Position numbers and translations under genes: made by a program. This document shows, piece after piece, positions 53,344-61,489 of a stretch of DNA of 64,000 bases (position 1 is its first letter; each line of letters opens with the position of its first letter). This DNA comes from Actinoplanes utahensis. Lineage in GTDB: Bacteria; Actinomycetota; Actinomycetes; Mycobacteriales; Micromonosporaceae. The stretch covers positions 117,392 to 181,391 of the forward strand of contig NZ_BOMZ01000079.1 in the NCBI RefSeq assembly GCF_016862455.1, read 5' to 3'. Below the pieces are notes generated by a model. That model saw nothing but the letters and a program-made list of their open reading frames with translations. It made no database searches and had not been told where the DNA came from.

Positions 53344-54330
53344 ATGAAGCACGGTCGTTTGTCCCTTATCGTGGCCGCCGCAACCCTGCTGGCCGGCTGT
53401 GGCGCCGAAGCCGCCACCGACAACCCGCCCGCCGCGGCGGCGCCGAAGCTGGCTGTCGTCGCCACCACGCCCGAGGTCGCCGACTTCGTCCGCAGCATCG
53501 GTGGCGACGCGGTGGCCGTCACCCAGATCCTCAAGCCCAATGTGGATCCCCATGACTACGAGCCCACCCCGGCCGACCTGCAAGCCATCGCCGGCGCGAA
53601 GCTTCTGGTGAAGAACGGGGTCGGCCTCGAGGAATGGCTCGACCGCACCATCGAGTCCGCCGGCTACAAGGGCCCGGTCGTCGACTCCAGTCAGGGCGTG
53701 ACCCTGCGTGAGGGTGGGCACGAGCACGAGGAGGGCGAGGAGGAGCACGCCGGGGAGGAGCCGAAGGAGGAGCACGCGGGCGAGGAGGAGCACGACCCGC
53801 ACATCTGGCACGACCCGCGCAACGCCAAGACCATGGTGACGAACATCCAGAAGGGTCTCGCCGCCGCCGAGCCGGCCCAGGCGTCCGCGTTCGCGGCGAA
53901 CCTCACCACCTACTCCGCCGAACTCGACAAGCTCGACGCCGAGAACACCGCCGCCTGGGCGAAGATCCCGGCCGCGGACCGCAAGCTGGTCACCAACCAC
54001 GACGCGTTCGGCTACTACATCGCCCGCTACGAGCTGAAGTTCGTCGGCTCGGTCATCCCCAGCCTCGACACGTCGGCGGAACTGTCCGGCAAGCAGCTCA
54101 CCGACCTGGTCGCCAAGATCAAGGGCGCCGGCGTCAAGGCGATCTTCGCGGAGAGCTCGCTGCCGCCGAAGACCGCCGAGGCGATCGGCCAGCAGGCCGG
54201 GGTCAAGGTGGTCGCCGGTGAGGACGCGCTGTTCGGCGACAGCCTCGGCGAGCCGGGCACCCCGGAGGGCACCTACCTGGGCGCCCAGCGGCACAACACC
54301 AAGACCCTCGTCGACGCGTTGGCCGGCTGA
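53344..54330 (+). CDS. znuA: Zinc ABC transporter binding lipoprotein
   Basis: 328 residues: lipoprotein signal (VAAATLLAGCGAEA), cluster A-I fold with the first ligand in NVDPHDYEPT, an acidic His-rich loop (GHEHEEGEEEH and on to about residue 155), then DPHIWHDPRN, TNHDAFGYY and the final site near VVAGEDALFGD. The charged loop is typical of zinc-specific proteins. It captures Zn outside the membrane for the ZnuBC parts encoded just downstream. Confidence 0.92.
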   Translation: MKHGRLSLIVAAATLLAGCGAEAATDNPPAAAAPKLAVVATTPEVADFVRSIGGDAVAVTQILKPNVDPHDYEPTPADLQAIAGAKLLVKNGVGLEEWLDRTIESAGYKGPVVDSSQGVTLREGGHEHEEGEEEHAGEEPKEEHAGEEEHDPHIWHDPRNAKTMVTNIQKGLAAAEPAQASAFAANLTTYSAELDKLDAENTAAWAKIPAADRKLVTNHDAFGYYIARYELKFVGSVIPSLDTSAELSGKQLTDLVAKIKGAGVKAIFAESSLPPKTAEAIGQQAGVKVVAGEDALFGDSLGEPGTPEGTYLGAQRHNTKTLVDALAG

Positions 54331-54331
54331 G

Positions 54332-55087
54332 ATGACCTCCGCTGCTCTGCGCTACACCGGGGTCAGCGTCGGATACCAGGGCACACCCGTTCTCACCGGA
54401 GTGGACCTGGAACTGCAAGCAGGGCAGCGGCTCGCCCTCGTCGGCCCGAACGGCGCCGGCAAATCCACGCTGATCAAGTCGGTTCTCGGCATGTCACAGG
54501 TTCTCAGCGGTTCGGCGAACGTTCTGGGGCGTTCGCCGGCCGCGGCCCGGGGACTCGCCGGTTACGTGCCGCAGACCGACACCCTCGACGCCGACTTCCC
54601 GGTGAGCGTCCGGCAGGTCGTCATGATGGGCCGCTACCGGCAGCTCGGCTGGTGGCGGCCCACCCGCCCGGCCGACCGCCGCGCGGTCGCCGACGGCCTG
54701 GAACAGGTCGGGCTCGCCGACCGGGCCCGGCACCGGTTCGGCACCCTCTCCGGCGGTCAGCGCCAGCGGGTGCTGCTGGCCCGCGCGATCGTCGCCGAGC
54801 CGCGGCTGCTGCTGCTCGACGAGCCGTTCAACGGGGTCGACGCGGTCAGCCAGGAGGCGATCGTCCGGGTGCTGCGGGAGCTGAGCGCCGCCGGCACCGC
54901 CTTGATCCTCAGCACCCACGACCTGGCCGTCGCCCGGGACCTGGCCGACCTGGTCTGCCTGATCAACGGCCGGCAGTGGGCGGTGGGCGCGCCGGGCGAG
55001 ACCCTCACGGCCACGGCCCTGCGGCAGACGTACGCCCATGCCGCCGTCGACCTGGCCGACGGCCGGATGGTGCTGGTCGAACCGTGA
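54332..55087 (+). CDS. znuC: Zinc ABC transporter ATPase
   Basis: 251 residues with Walker A GPNGAGKST, GYVPQTDTLDADFPVSV, signature LSGGQRQRVLLARAI and Walker B LLLLDEPFNGVD. It energises the permeases encoded downstream. One base separates it from znuA; the next start overlaps its stop (GTGA). Confidence 0.9.
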   Translation: MTSAALRYTGVSVGYQGTPVLTGVDLELQAGQRLALVGPNGAGKSTLIKSVLGMSQVLSGSANVLGRSPAAARGLAGYVPQTDTLDADFPVSVRQVVMMGRYRQLGWWRPTRPADRRAVADGLEQVGLADRARHRFGTLSGGQRQRVLLARAIVAEPRLLLLDEPFNGVDAVSQEAIVRVLRELSAAGTALILSTHDLAVARDLADLVCLINGRQWAVGAPGETLTATALRQTYAHAAVDLADGRMVLVEP

Positions 55088-55971
55088 TCGAGCCGTTCAC
55101 CGTACCGTTCATGGCCCGTGCCCTCGCCGAGATCGCGCTGCTGGCGGTGATCTGCGGCCCGGTCAGCGTGTTCGTCTTCGCCCGCCGCCTGGCGTTCGTC
55201 TCCGACGCGCTCACCCACACGGTGTTTCCCGGCGTGGTCATCGGTTTCGTCGCCGCGGGTCTGGAGGGCGTGTTCGCCGGCGCGCTCGTCGCCGGGCTGC
55301 TCACTGCCGTGGTCCTGACCGTCCTGACCCGCGGCGCCAAGGTGTCCGACGACGCGGCCACCGCCGTGGTGCTGACCGCCATGTTCTCGATCGGCGTGGT
55401 CCTGGTGTCGCGGCGTTCCTCCTATACGAGCGATCTGACGTCGTTCCTGTTCGGCCGGCTGCTGACCGTCACGGGTCGCCAGTTGGCCGAGACCGCCGTG
55501 CTGGCCCTGGTGATCCTGGTCGGGCTGCTGGTCGGAGCCCGTGCGCTGATCTTTCGCACCTTCGACCCGGTCGGCGCGAGCGCGGCCGGTTTCCGGGTCG
55601 GCTGGATCGACCTCTGGCTCAACGTCATCCTGGCGCTCGTGGTCGTCGCCGCGGTCCGCGCGGTCGGCACCATCCTGGTGGTGGCGCTGCTGATCGTCCC
55701 GGCCGCGGCCGCCCGCATGGTCACCGGCCGGCTCGCGGTCATGGCCGTCCTCGGCGCCGGGCTGGTTCTCGCCGCCGGCTACACCGGGCTGCTGGTGAGC
55801 TGGATCGCTTCCGTCGACCATCAGGTGTCGCTGCCGTCGGCGTCCGCGGTGGTCCTGGCGCTGGTGCTGTTCTATCTGCTGCTTCTGCCGGTGCGGCTGT
55901 GGCGCGACCGCCGGGGCGCCACCGTGCCGATCCCGGCGCAGAGGAGGTCGCCGCATGAACTGGTTCGATGA
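55084..55971 (+). CDS. znuB: Zinc ABC transporter permease 1
   Basis: 295 residues, ABC-3 family, about 8 helices; features FARRLAFVSDALTHTVFPGV and GTILVVALLIVPAAAARMVT. GTG start. Overlaps the second permease gene by 17 bases, so both are translated together and may form a heterodimer. Confidence 0.88.
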   Translation: MIEPFTVPFMARALAEIALLAVICGPVSVFVFARRLAFVSDALTHTVFPGVVIGFVAAGLEGVFAGALVAGLLTAVVLTVLTRGAKVSDDAATAVVLTAMFSIGVVLVSRRSSYTSDLTSFLFGRLLTVTGRQLAETAVLALVILVGLLVGARALIFRTFDPVGASAAGFRVGWIDLWLNVILALVVVAAVRAVGTILVVALLIVPAAAARMVTGRLAVMAVLGAGLVLAAGYTGLLVSWIASVDHQVSLPSASAVVLALVLFYLLLLPVRLWRDRRGATVPIPAQRRSPHELVR

Positions 55972-56791
55972 CGTGATGCACCGGGCCGTCGCCGAGGTGG
56001 TGCTGGTCGGAGTGCTGACCGGCCTGGTCGGGGTGCACGTGGTGTTACGGCGGCTGTCGTTCTTCACCATGGCCCTGACGCACGCCACCTTCCCCGGCGT
56101 GGTGGCCGCCTCCATCCTGGGCATGAGCCTGCTCGTCGGCGGGATCGCCAGTGGAGCGGTGATCGCGCTGGGGGTGGCGGCCCTGAGCCGCCGCCGGGGT
56201 CAGGACGCCGCGGCGGCCACCGGTGTGGTGCTCTCCGGCGGGTTCGCGCTCGGCACCGCGCTGGTCGCCACACAGAGCGGCTTCAGCCGCGACCTGTCGT
56301 CGTTCCTGGTGGGTTCGATCTTGACGGTCGGTGTGGCGGATCTGGTCGCCACCACGGTGGTGCTCGTGGTGGTCGCGACGCTGCTGGCGATCTGTGCGCG
56401 TCCGCTGCTGTACGCCGGGTTCGACCCGGCCGGCGCGCGTGCCGGCGGCCTGCGGATCGGCGTGTGGGACGTGGTCCTGCTGCTGATCATCGAGGTCGTG
56501 GTGGTGACCGTCGTCCCCGCGGTCGGCACCATCCTGGCGCTGTCGTTGATCGTCGCCCCGGCGGCCGCGGCACGGCTGTGGTCGGACCGCCTGGCCGTGA
56601 TCACCGGTCTGGCGGTGGTGTTCGCCGTCGGCAGCGGCCTGGCCGGTCTCTACGCCTCGAGCCGGTGGAACGTCGCTGCCGGCGCGGCGATCTCGCTGGC
56701 CGCGACCGCGGTCCTGCTCGTCTCCTGGGTGCTGGTGCGTCTGACGCGACCGGCGGCCCGTCCGGCGAGCCGGGAGGCGGTGGCGGCATGA
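55955..56791 (+). CDS. Zinc ABC transporter permease 2
   Basis: 278 residues of the same ABC-3 family (VLRRLSFFTMALTHATFPGV, GTILALSLIVAPAAAARLWS). Two different permeases in one znu operon occur in some actinomycetes; a heterodimeric channel is likely. The stop overlaps the arsR start (ATGA). Confidence 0.87.
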   Translation: MNWFDDVMHRAVAEVVLVGVLTGLVGVHVVLRRLSFFTMALTHATFPGVVAASILGMSLLVGGIASGAVIALGVAALSRRRGQDAAAATGVVLSGGFALGTALVATQSGFSRDLSSFLVGSILTVGVADLVATTVVLVVVATLLAICARPLLYAGFDPAGARAGGLRIGVWDVVLLLIIEVVVVTVVPAVGTILALSLIVAPAAAARLWSDRLAVITGLAVVFAVGSGLAGLYASSRWNVAAGAAISLAATAVLLVSWVLVRLTRPAARPASREAVAA

Positions 56792-57069
56792 GCCCGGAGG
56801 ACCTGGACCGGGCGGTGGAGGTGCTGCGCGGGATGGCCTATCAGATCCGGTTGCACATCCTGGTGCTGCTGCGTGACGGGGAGGCGACGCCCGCGCAACT
56901 GTGCGAGGCGACCGCCGTGCACCCCACCGTGGTGTCACATCATCTGCGCAATCTCGCCCATGCCGGTCTGATCCGCCGGACCCGGCGTGGCCGGCACGTG
57001 TATTACTCGCTGCCGGGAGACGCCACCGGCAGGCTGCTCGACGAGATCGTCAGCTTCGTGGCCCGCTGA
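56788..57069 (+). CDS. ArsR-family regulator at the end of the znu operon
   Basis: 93 residues with a winged helix (HPTVVSHHLRNLAHAGLIRR, wing RRGRHVYYSL). The carboxyl helix lacks the D-H-H-E alpha-5 site and there is only one Cys (QLCEA), so no known ArsR metal site is complete. It may sense another signal or a metal in an unusual way. Coupled to the permease gene. Confidence 0.82.
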   Translation: MSPEDLDRAVEVLRGMAYQIRLHILVLLRDGEATPAQLCEATAVHPTVVSHHLRNLAHAGLIRRTRRGRHVYYSLPGDATGRLLDEIVSFVAR

Positions 57070-57070
57070 C

Positions 57071-57100
57071 CGGGGGCGGCACTCATAGGTGCCGCCCCCG
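57071..57100. terminator. Bidirectional hairpin terminator
   Basis: A 12-bp stem (CGGGGGCGGCAC, 57071-57082, with 57089-57100) and a 6-base loop between the convergent znu operon and the rpmE2 end. Confidence 0.8.
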
Positions 57101-57107
57101 GGTGTCG

Positions 57108-57359
57108 TCATCTCGCTTTACGGGCGTACTTGGCGCGGAATTTCTCGACGCGGCCGGCGGTGTCGAGCAGGCGCTGCTTGCCGGTCCAGAAGGGGTGGCT
57201 GGCGGCGGAGATCTCGACGTCGATGACGGGGTAGGTGTCGCCGTCCTCCCACTCGACGGTCCGGTCGCTGTTCGCGGTCGATCGTGTCAGGAAGGCGAAG
57301 CCGGCGCTGCGGTCGCGGTAGACGACAGGGTGGTAGTCGGGGTGGATGCCGGGTTTCAC
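57108..57359 (-). CDS. rpmE2: Ribosomal protein L31 type B, zinc-free
   Basis: 83 residues of the type B L31 (MKPGIHPDYHPVVYRD, SHPFWTGKQRLLDTAGRVEK). It has no Cys, unlike the zinc-binding type A. It displaces the zinc form under zinc shortage. GTG start directly follows the cobW-like stop (TAAGTG), so the two are co-translated under the box at 58660. Confidence 0.93.
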   Translation of the reverse strand: MKPGIHPDYHPVVYRDRSAGFAFLTRSTANSDRTVEWEDGDTYPVIDVEISAASHPFWTGKQRLLDTAGRVEKFRAKYARKAR

Positions 57360-58631
57360 TTACTTCTCCTCGGTGGTGGTGTCGCCGGTCAGCGGGAAGC
57401 AGCCGGCGAACGGGTCGGGCAGGGCGCGCCAGCTGTCGAAGCCGTCGGCGAGTTCGGCGTCGGTGAGCAGGCATGCGGTGAGCAGGCCGGTGATGGCCTC
57501 GTGGTCCAGATGCAGGCCGATCAGGGCGAGGACGGTCCGGCGGTCGCCGTAGTAGGGGTCCCAGTCGAGGTCGGCGGCGAGGCGGCGTTCGTCGCTGGTC
57601 TCGGTCCAGCGTTCGAGGGGTAGCGCGGCGAGCCAGTAGCCGAGGGTGCCGAGGCTGACGCCGCCGCCGGCGAACTCGAAGGCCAGGGCGGTGTCGGGCT
57701 GGCTGGCGATCCACAGTTGCCCGCGGCCGCGCAGCAGCTGCTCGGTGAGGTCTTCCAGCGCGTCGTGCAGGCGTTGCGGGTGGAACGGGCGGCGCGAGCG
57801 GAAGACGAGGGAGGTGACGCCGTGGCCGCCGTCGGGGTCGTGCACGGCGATCGGCCGGCCTTCCAGGGCGAGGCCGAGCATGCCGGGGCGGGCCGGATCG
57901 TGGCGGCCGGTGCCGCGCACCATGTCGGCGAGGCCGGTGCAGTCGAGGTGCGTGGAGGTGCCGACGGACACCTGGATCGACCACGGGGCGAGCCGGTGCA
58001 CCAGGGTGCCGAGCCGGCTGAGCTCCAGGGCGTCGGTGTCGGGGCGGCTCCACAGGATGACGGTGTCGCTGAACTCGACCTGGTGGACGACCACCTCGGC
58101 GACGGCGCGGTGATCGTCGTCGGCGGCGTGCAGATCGCGGTCGCTCAGGTCGTCGGGGCTGGCCAGGTCGTCGAGGAAACAGTCGGCGTCGACGACGGTG
58201 ACGTAGGAGTCGAACCGTACGGTCTCGGTCACCGGCACCCCGTCGATCAGGCAGTGCGAGCAGGCCGCCGCCACGGCCTCCGGCTCGACGGCCGGCGGCA
58301 GCACCAGCAACAGGTCACTGCCGGGACGCTCACGAGCCAGCCGGACCACGGTGGGCAGCACGTCCTCGCGCAGCGTGCAGGAGACACAGCCGTGCACCAG
58401 CTCGACGGCGGTGTGCTCCAGCACCGCGGCGGCGGACTCCACCGTGCGGGTGATCAGCCCGTGCCGGATGCCGGTCAGGTCGTGGCGGATCGCCAGCAAC
58501 TCCTCGTCGGCGATCAGCAGGGCCCGGGCGGCGGCCTGGACGGCGCCGGGGGAGAAGCCGGACAGCACGGTCACAGCGGGCCGGTGATCCACGGGCGGGC
58601 GTACGGCGGAGGTGATCGGGTTGGCACTCAC
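57360..58631 (-). CDS. CobW-like protein with degenerate P-loop
   Basis: 423 residues aligned to the CobW/COG0523 family from end to end, but the Walker A is lost: VTVLSGFSPGAVQAAARALL replaces the GxxxxGKT loop. The metal motif is reduced to GCVSC (C82, C85) from CxCC, and the NKxD motif is absent (LWSRPD). The CobW_C domain is well kept (RRPFHPQRLHDALEDLTEQL). It probably cannot hydrolyse GTP and may act as a partner or zinc-binding scaffold. GTG start at 58631, 28 bases from a Zur box. Confidence 0.82.
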   Translation of the reverse strand: MSANPITSAVRPPVDHRPAVTVLSGFSPGAVQAAARALLIADEELLAIRHDLTGIRHGLITRTVESAAAVLEHTAVELVHGCVSCTLREDVLPTVVRLARERPGSDLLLVLPPAVEPEAVAAACSHCLIDGVPVTETVRFDSYVTVVDADCFLDDLASPDDLSDRDLHAADDDHRAVAEVVVHQVEFSDTVILWSRPDTDALELSRLGTLVHRLAPWSIQVSVGTSTHLDCTGLADMVRGTGRHDPARPGMLGLALEGRPIAVHDPDGGHGVTSLVFRSRRPFHPQRLHDALEDLTEQLLRGRGQLWIASQPDTALAFEFAGGGVSLGTLGYWLAALPLERWTETSDERRLAADLDWDPYYGDRRTVLALIGLHLDHEAITGLLTACLLTDAELADGFDSWRALPDPFAGCFPLTGDTTTEEK

Positions 58632-58659
58632 GCCATCATCCTGACGGATCCAGCCGATA

Positions 58660-58680
58660 ATGACAACGGTTTTCATTATA
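58660..58680 (-). promoter_or_regulatory. Zur-type box 8
   Basis: The same 21 bases as the box at 27183-27203. It faces the leftward cobW-like/rpmE2 operon and a broken rpmB start on the right. Confidence 0.85.
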
Positions 58681-58690
58681 GAGTTGCGAC

Positions 58691-58720
58691 ATGTCTGTCA
58701 TCGGTGAAGTGACAGGCGCC
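58691..58720 (+). pseudogene. Start-codon fragment of rpmB
   Basis: The codons after ATG 58691 read MSVIGEVTGA, against MSLVCDVTGA at the intact rpmB (27214), and the upstream bases including the Zur box are also shared. After about ten codons the likeness stops. A relic of a duplicated Zur box plus rpmB start. Confidence 0.65.
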
Positions 58721-58750
58721 GCGCTCCGCGGTCTCGCCGGCCGGCTGTGC

Positions 58751-58855
58751 CGGTGCGGCACAGGTCCCGAAGATCTCGATGCGGTGATCGATGTCCCGGA
58801 ACCCGCGCCTGGCGGCGACCGTCGTCGCCCATCGCGCGTGAGCGAGGCCCTGTTC
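58751..58855 (-). pseudogene. Carboxyl-terminal fragment of a Zur-like gene
   Basis: About 35 residues including RWATTVAARRGFRDIDHRIE and IFGTC align with the end of Zur (RWTDEVAAEHGFTDVGHTIE, IFGTC) encoded at 52804. The final Cys pair (CRDC) has become CAAP and the DNA-binding part is missing, so it is not functional. Confidence 0.7.
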
Positions 58856-58872
58856 CACGCGGGCACGGCGGA

Positions 58873-59802
58873 TCAGGCGTCCGCGGCCGCCGAGGCGGGA
58901 TAGGCGCGGCGGAACGGGTCCGGCAGCCGCCGCCAGTGTTGTTCTCCGCGGGACAGCTCGTCGTCGGTGAGCAGGCAGCCGGCCAGGGTGCGGTGGATGC
59001 CGACCGGGTCGATGTCGATGCCGGTGAACGCCAGGTGATGATGCCGGTCGCCGTAGTACGGATCCCACTCCAGATCAGCGGCGAGACGGCGTTCCGTGTC
59101 GACCTCGTCCCAGTGTTCCTCCGGGAGCTCGGCCAGCCAGCCGCTGTGCGGGCCGATGCCGAGCCCGCCGGCCGATTCCCACGTCATGACGAGATCGGGA
59201 CGGCTGGCGAGCCAGAAATGCCCGCGGGATCGCAGCACGCCGTGGGTGATCTCGTCCAGGGCGTCGTGCAGCCGGCCCGGGTGGAACGGGCGGCGGGCGC
59301 GGAAGACGCAAGAGCTCACCGCGTGTGAGGGGACCGGCTCGTGGACGCCCACCGCGTACCCGCGCAGCCCTCGGGTGATCGGGTCGATCGGATGGGTGCG
59401 GCCGCGTACCGCGGTGAACGGGTCGCCAGGGCGCAGGTGGACCGCCCACGGCGCGAGCCGCCGCAGCAGCACCCGTAGCTGTTCGGTCTCCCAGTCGTCG
59501 TCGAGTCGCCCGGTCAGCAGGACGCCGTCGGCCTGCTCGATCTGCCGGGCGACCAGGTCGCCGATGCTGCGCCCGTCACTGTCGTCGTGGTGCGGGTCCA
59601 ACTCGTGCAGGAGCCGGTCGTCGGTCAGGCCGTCGAGCAGCAGATCGGCGGGGACGACCGTGACGACCGCCGGATTCGGTCTCCCGGCCGTGCGTGTCCG
59701 ATCCGGCTCGACGGTCTCGGGCAGGACCGCGAGCGGTCCGGCGACGTCGCTGGTGGCATGGGGCCAGAAGCCGCAGATCATGAGCTCAGTGCTGGTGGGC
59801 AT
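58873..59802 (-). CDS. CobW_C-type protein lacking the GTPase loop
   Basis: 309 residues. The first 75 residues have no P-loop and no CxCC motif; from about residue 80 it follows CobW proteins, ending with a full CobW_C domain (RRPFHPGRLHDALDEITHGV, WLASRPDLVMTWESAGGLGI, AADLEWDPYYGDRHHHLAF). It overlaps the full-length cobW gene by 17 bases, so they are co-translated. It may pair with the true GTPase. Confidence 0.78.
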   Translation of the reverse strand: MPTSTELMICGFWPHATSDVAGPLAVLPETVEPDRTRTAGRPNPAVVTVVPADLLLDGLTDDRLLHELDPHHDDSDGRSIGDLVARQIEQADGVLLTGRLDDDWETEQLRVLLRRLAPWAVHLRPGDPFTAVRGRTHPIDPITRGLRGYAVGVHEPVPSHAVSSCVFRARRPFHPGRLHDALDEITHGVLRSRGHFWLASRPDLVMTWESAGGLGIGPHSGWLAELPEEHWDEVDTERRLAADLEWDPYYGDRHHHLAFTGIDIDPVGIHRTLAGCLLTDDELSRGEQHWRRLPDPFRRAYPASAAADA

Positions 59803-61024
59803 GAGGCTCCATGTCGTCGAGTGCCCACTGGGGGAACGGGTCGGGCCAGGTCTGCCAGGTGTCCGCGCCTGCCGCCAGTTCCTCGTCGGTCAGCAGGCAG
59901 CGGCGTAGTCCTTCGCGCAGTTCCTCCGCGGGGAGCCGGACCCCGATGAAGACGAGTTCCTGGCGCCGGTCGCCGAAGACCGGGTGCCACAGCTGTTCGA
60001 GGTCGGCGCGTTCCTCCGGGTCGTCGGGCCACTCGCCGGAGACGGCGACCGGCACGCCGGCCGGATCGCATCGGCCGTGGGGGCCGGCCTGCGACCAGAG
60101 GCCGATCATGCCGGGCCGGGTGGCCAGCCACAGGAAGCCCTTGGAGCGCAGGACGCCGTAGTCGGTGACCGCGGTGTCCAGCAGATCCCACAGCCGTTGC
60201 GGATGGAACGGCTCGGCGGCGCGGAACAGCAGGCTGCCGATGCCGTACTCGATGGTCTCCGGGATGTGGTCGCCGTTGAGTTCGGCGACCCAGCCGGGCG
60301 CGGTCTCGGCGGCGGCCATGTCGAAGCTGCCGGTGTCCAGCAGGTCGGCGGGGGAGACCCGGCCGAACGTCGAGCGGATCTGCCGGGCGCGCGGGTTGAG
60401 CCGGGTCACCAGCGCCTCCACCCGGGCGAGCTCCACGTCGGTGACCAGGTCGGTCTTGTTGATCACGATGGCGTCGGCGAACTCGAGCTGGTCGATGAGA
60501 AGGTCCGCGATCGTACGGTCGTCGTCCTCGAACGCCGCCAGGCCGCGCGCTTCGAGGGCCTCGCCGGCGTTGATCTGCGCGATGAGGTGGGGTGCGTCGA
60601 CGACCGTGACCATGGTGTCGAGCCGGGCGATGTCGGCGAGGACCCGATCCTGTTCGTCGATGCCGAGGGCGAAGGTGGCGGCGACCGGCAGGGGCTCGGA
60701 GATGCCGCTGGACTCGATGATCAGGTAGTCGAAGCGGCCCTGCCGGGCGAGGTCGGCCACCTCGCCGAGCAGATCGTCGCGCAGGGTGCAGCAGATGCAC
60801 CCGTTGGTCATCTCGACCAGGCGTTCCTCGGTACGCGACAGGGCGCCGCCGTCGCGGATCAGGGCGCCGTCGATGTTGATCTCGCTCATGTCGTTGACGA
60901 TCACCGCGACGCGCAGACCGTCGCGGTTGGCAAGGACGTGGTTGAGCAGGGTGGTCTTGCCGGCGCTGAGGAATCCGGACAGGACGGTGACCGGCAGCCG
61001 TTCGGGTGTGGTGGTGCTGCTCAT
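59786..61024 (-). CDS. CobW/COG0523 zinc-chaperone GTPase
   Basis: 412 residues with an intact Walker A GFLSAGKT (17-24), the metal motif GCICCT (C76, C78, C79), NKTD for guanine near residue 165, and a CobW_C domain. The end is His-rich (MEPHAHQH). Family members hand zinc to client enzymes in a GTP-dependent way when zinc is scarce. It is preceded by a rpmF fragment and a Zur box, and followed by two CobW-like proteins that lack the GTPase motifs. Confidence 0.9.
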   Translation of the reverse strand: MSSTTTPERLPVTVLSGFLSAGKTTLLNHVLANRDGLRVAVIVNDMSEINIDGALIRDGGALSRTEERLVEMTNGCICCTLRDDLLGEVADLARQGRFDYLIIESSGISEPLPVAATFALGIDEQDRVLADIARLDTMVTVVDAPHLIAQINAGEALEARGLAAFEDDDRTIADLLIDQLEFADAIVINKTDLVTDVELARVEALVTRLNPRARQIRSTFGRVSPADLLDTGSFDMAAAETAPGWVAELNGDHIPETIEYGIGSLLFRAAEPFHPQRLWDLLDTAVTDYGVLRSKGFLWLATRPGMIGLWSQAGPHGRCDPAGVPVAVSGEWPDDPEERADLEQLWHPVFGDRRQELVFIGVRLPAEELREGLRRCLLTDEELAAGADTWQTWPDPFPQWALDDMEPHAHQH

Positions 61025-61034
61025 CGCGGGTCGG

Positions 61035-61145
61035 TCACCTGCCGGCCGGGGCAGGGGCAATGGGCCAGGCGGGGGCGGCCGCCTTCCATCGGGCGCGGCG
61101 GTGGCGGGTGTCGGCGCGTGCGGTGCGCCGGTGCGGGACGGCCAT
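61035..61145 (-). pseudogene. Truncated L32 (rpmF) fragment
   Basis: 36 codons from ATG 61145 with AAGGA before it: MAVPHRRTARADTRHRRARW matches L32, but the sequence then becomes Ala/Pro-rich and stops 10 bases before the cobW start. The conserved second half of the intact rpmF (25722) is missing. It may now serve as a translated leader for cobW. Confidence 0.7.
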
Positions 61146-61190
61146 GGGTGTTCCTTCGGCACGACGGGAAAGACTGACACGCACATATTG

Positions 61191-61212
61191 TTGGAAACGG
61201 TTTTCATTGTAA
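61191..61212 (-). promoter_or_regulatory. Zur-type box 9
   Basis: TTGGAAACGGTTTTCATTGT core, facing the leftward rpmF fragment/cobW operon, whose first ATG lies 46 bases away. Confidence 0.82.
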
Positions 61213-61428
61213 AGTCGTGGGCGCATCGGGTTGCGCGACATCCGGCACTCCTGACCGACAGCGGGACCGCCGGATGCGTTCCGCCGGGGCCCGGCGGACA
61301 ACGGCGTCCGCCGGGCGCGTCCCGTACCGGCCCTCGCGCAGGTGGCTGCCCCGTTCTGCGGCGGACATCGATGCGCGGCTCTCCGGCTGGGCCATGAGGT
61401 AGACGGCGATCACTATTGACGGCCAGTC
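61213..61428. other. Divergent promoter region
   Basis: 216 bases between two boxes serving divergent operons. No recognisable gene; short GC-rich frames only. Confidence 0.4.
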
Positions 61429-61447
61429 GAAAATGAATACCATTCCC
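61429..61447 (+). promoter_or_regulatory. Zur-type box 10
   Basis: GAAAATGAATACCATTCCC. It differs from other boxes in the second arm but matches box 11 (GAAAACGAATATCAT) closely. It lies about 43 bases before the choice-of-anchor M gene. Confidence 0.65.
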
Positions 61448-61489
61448 AACTAGCGCCGCTCAGGCGCCTGCTGATGAATGGGAGTGCAC

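Noticed and set aside
58691..58903. A functional 70-residue gene behind Zur box 8 on the plus strand
   Set aside because: Only the first ten codons resemble rpmB; the rest is antisense to a zur fragment.
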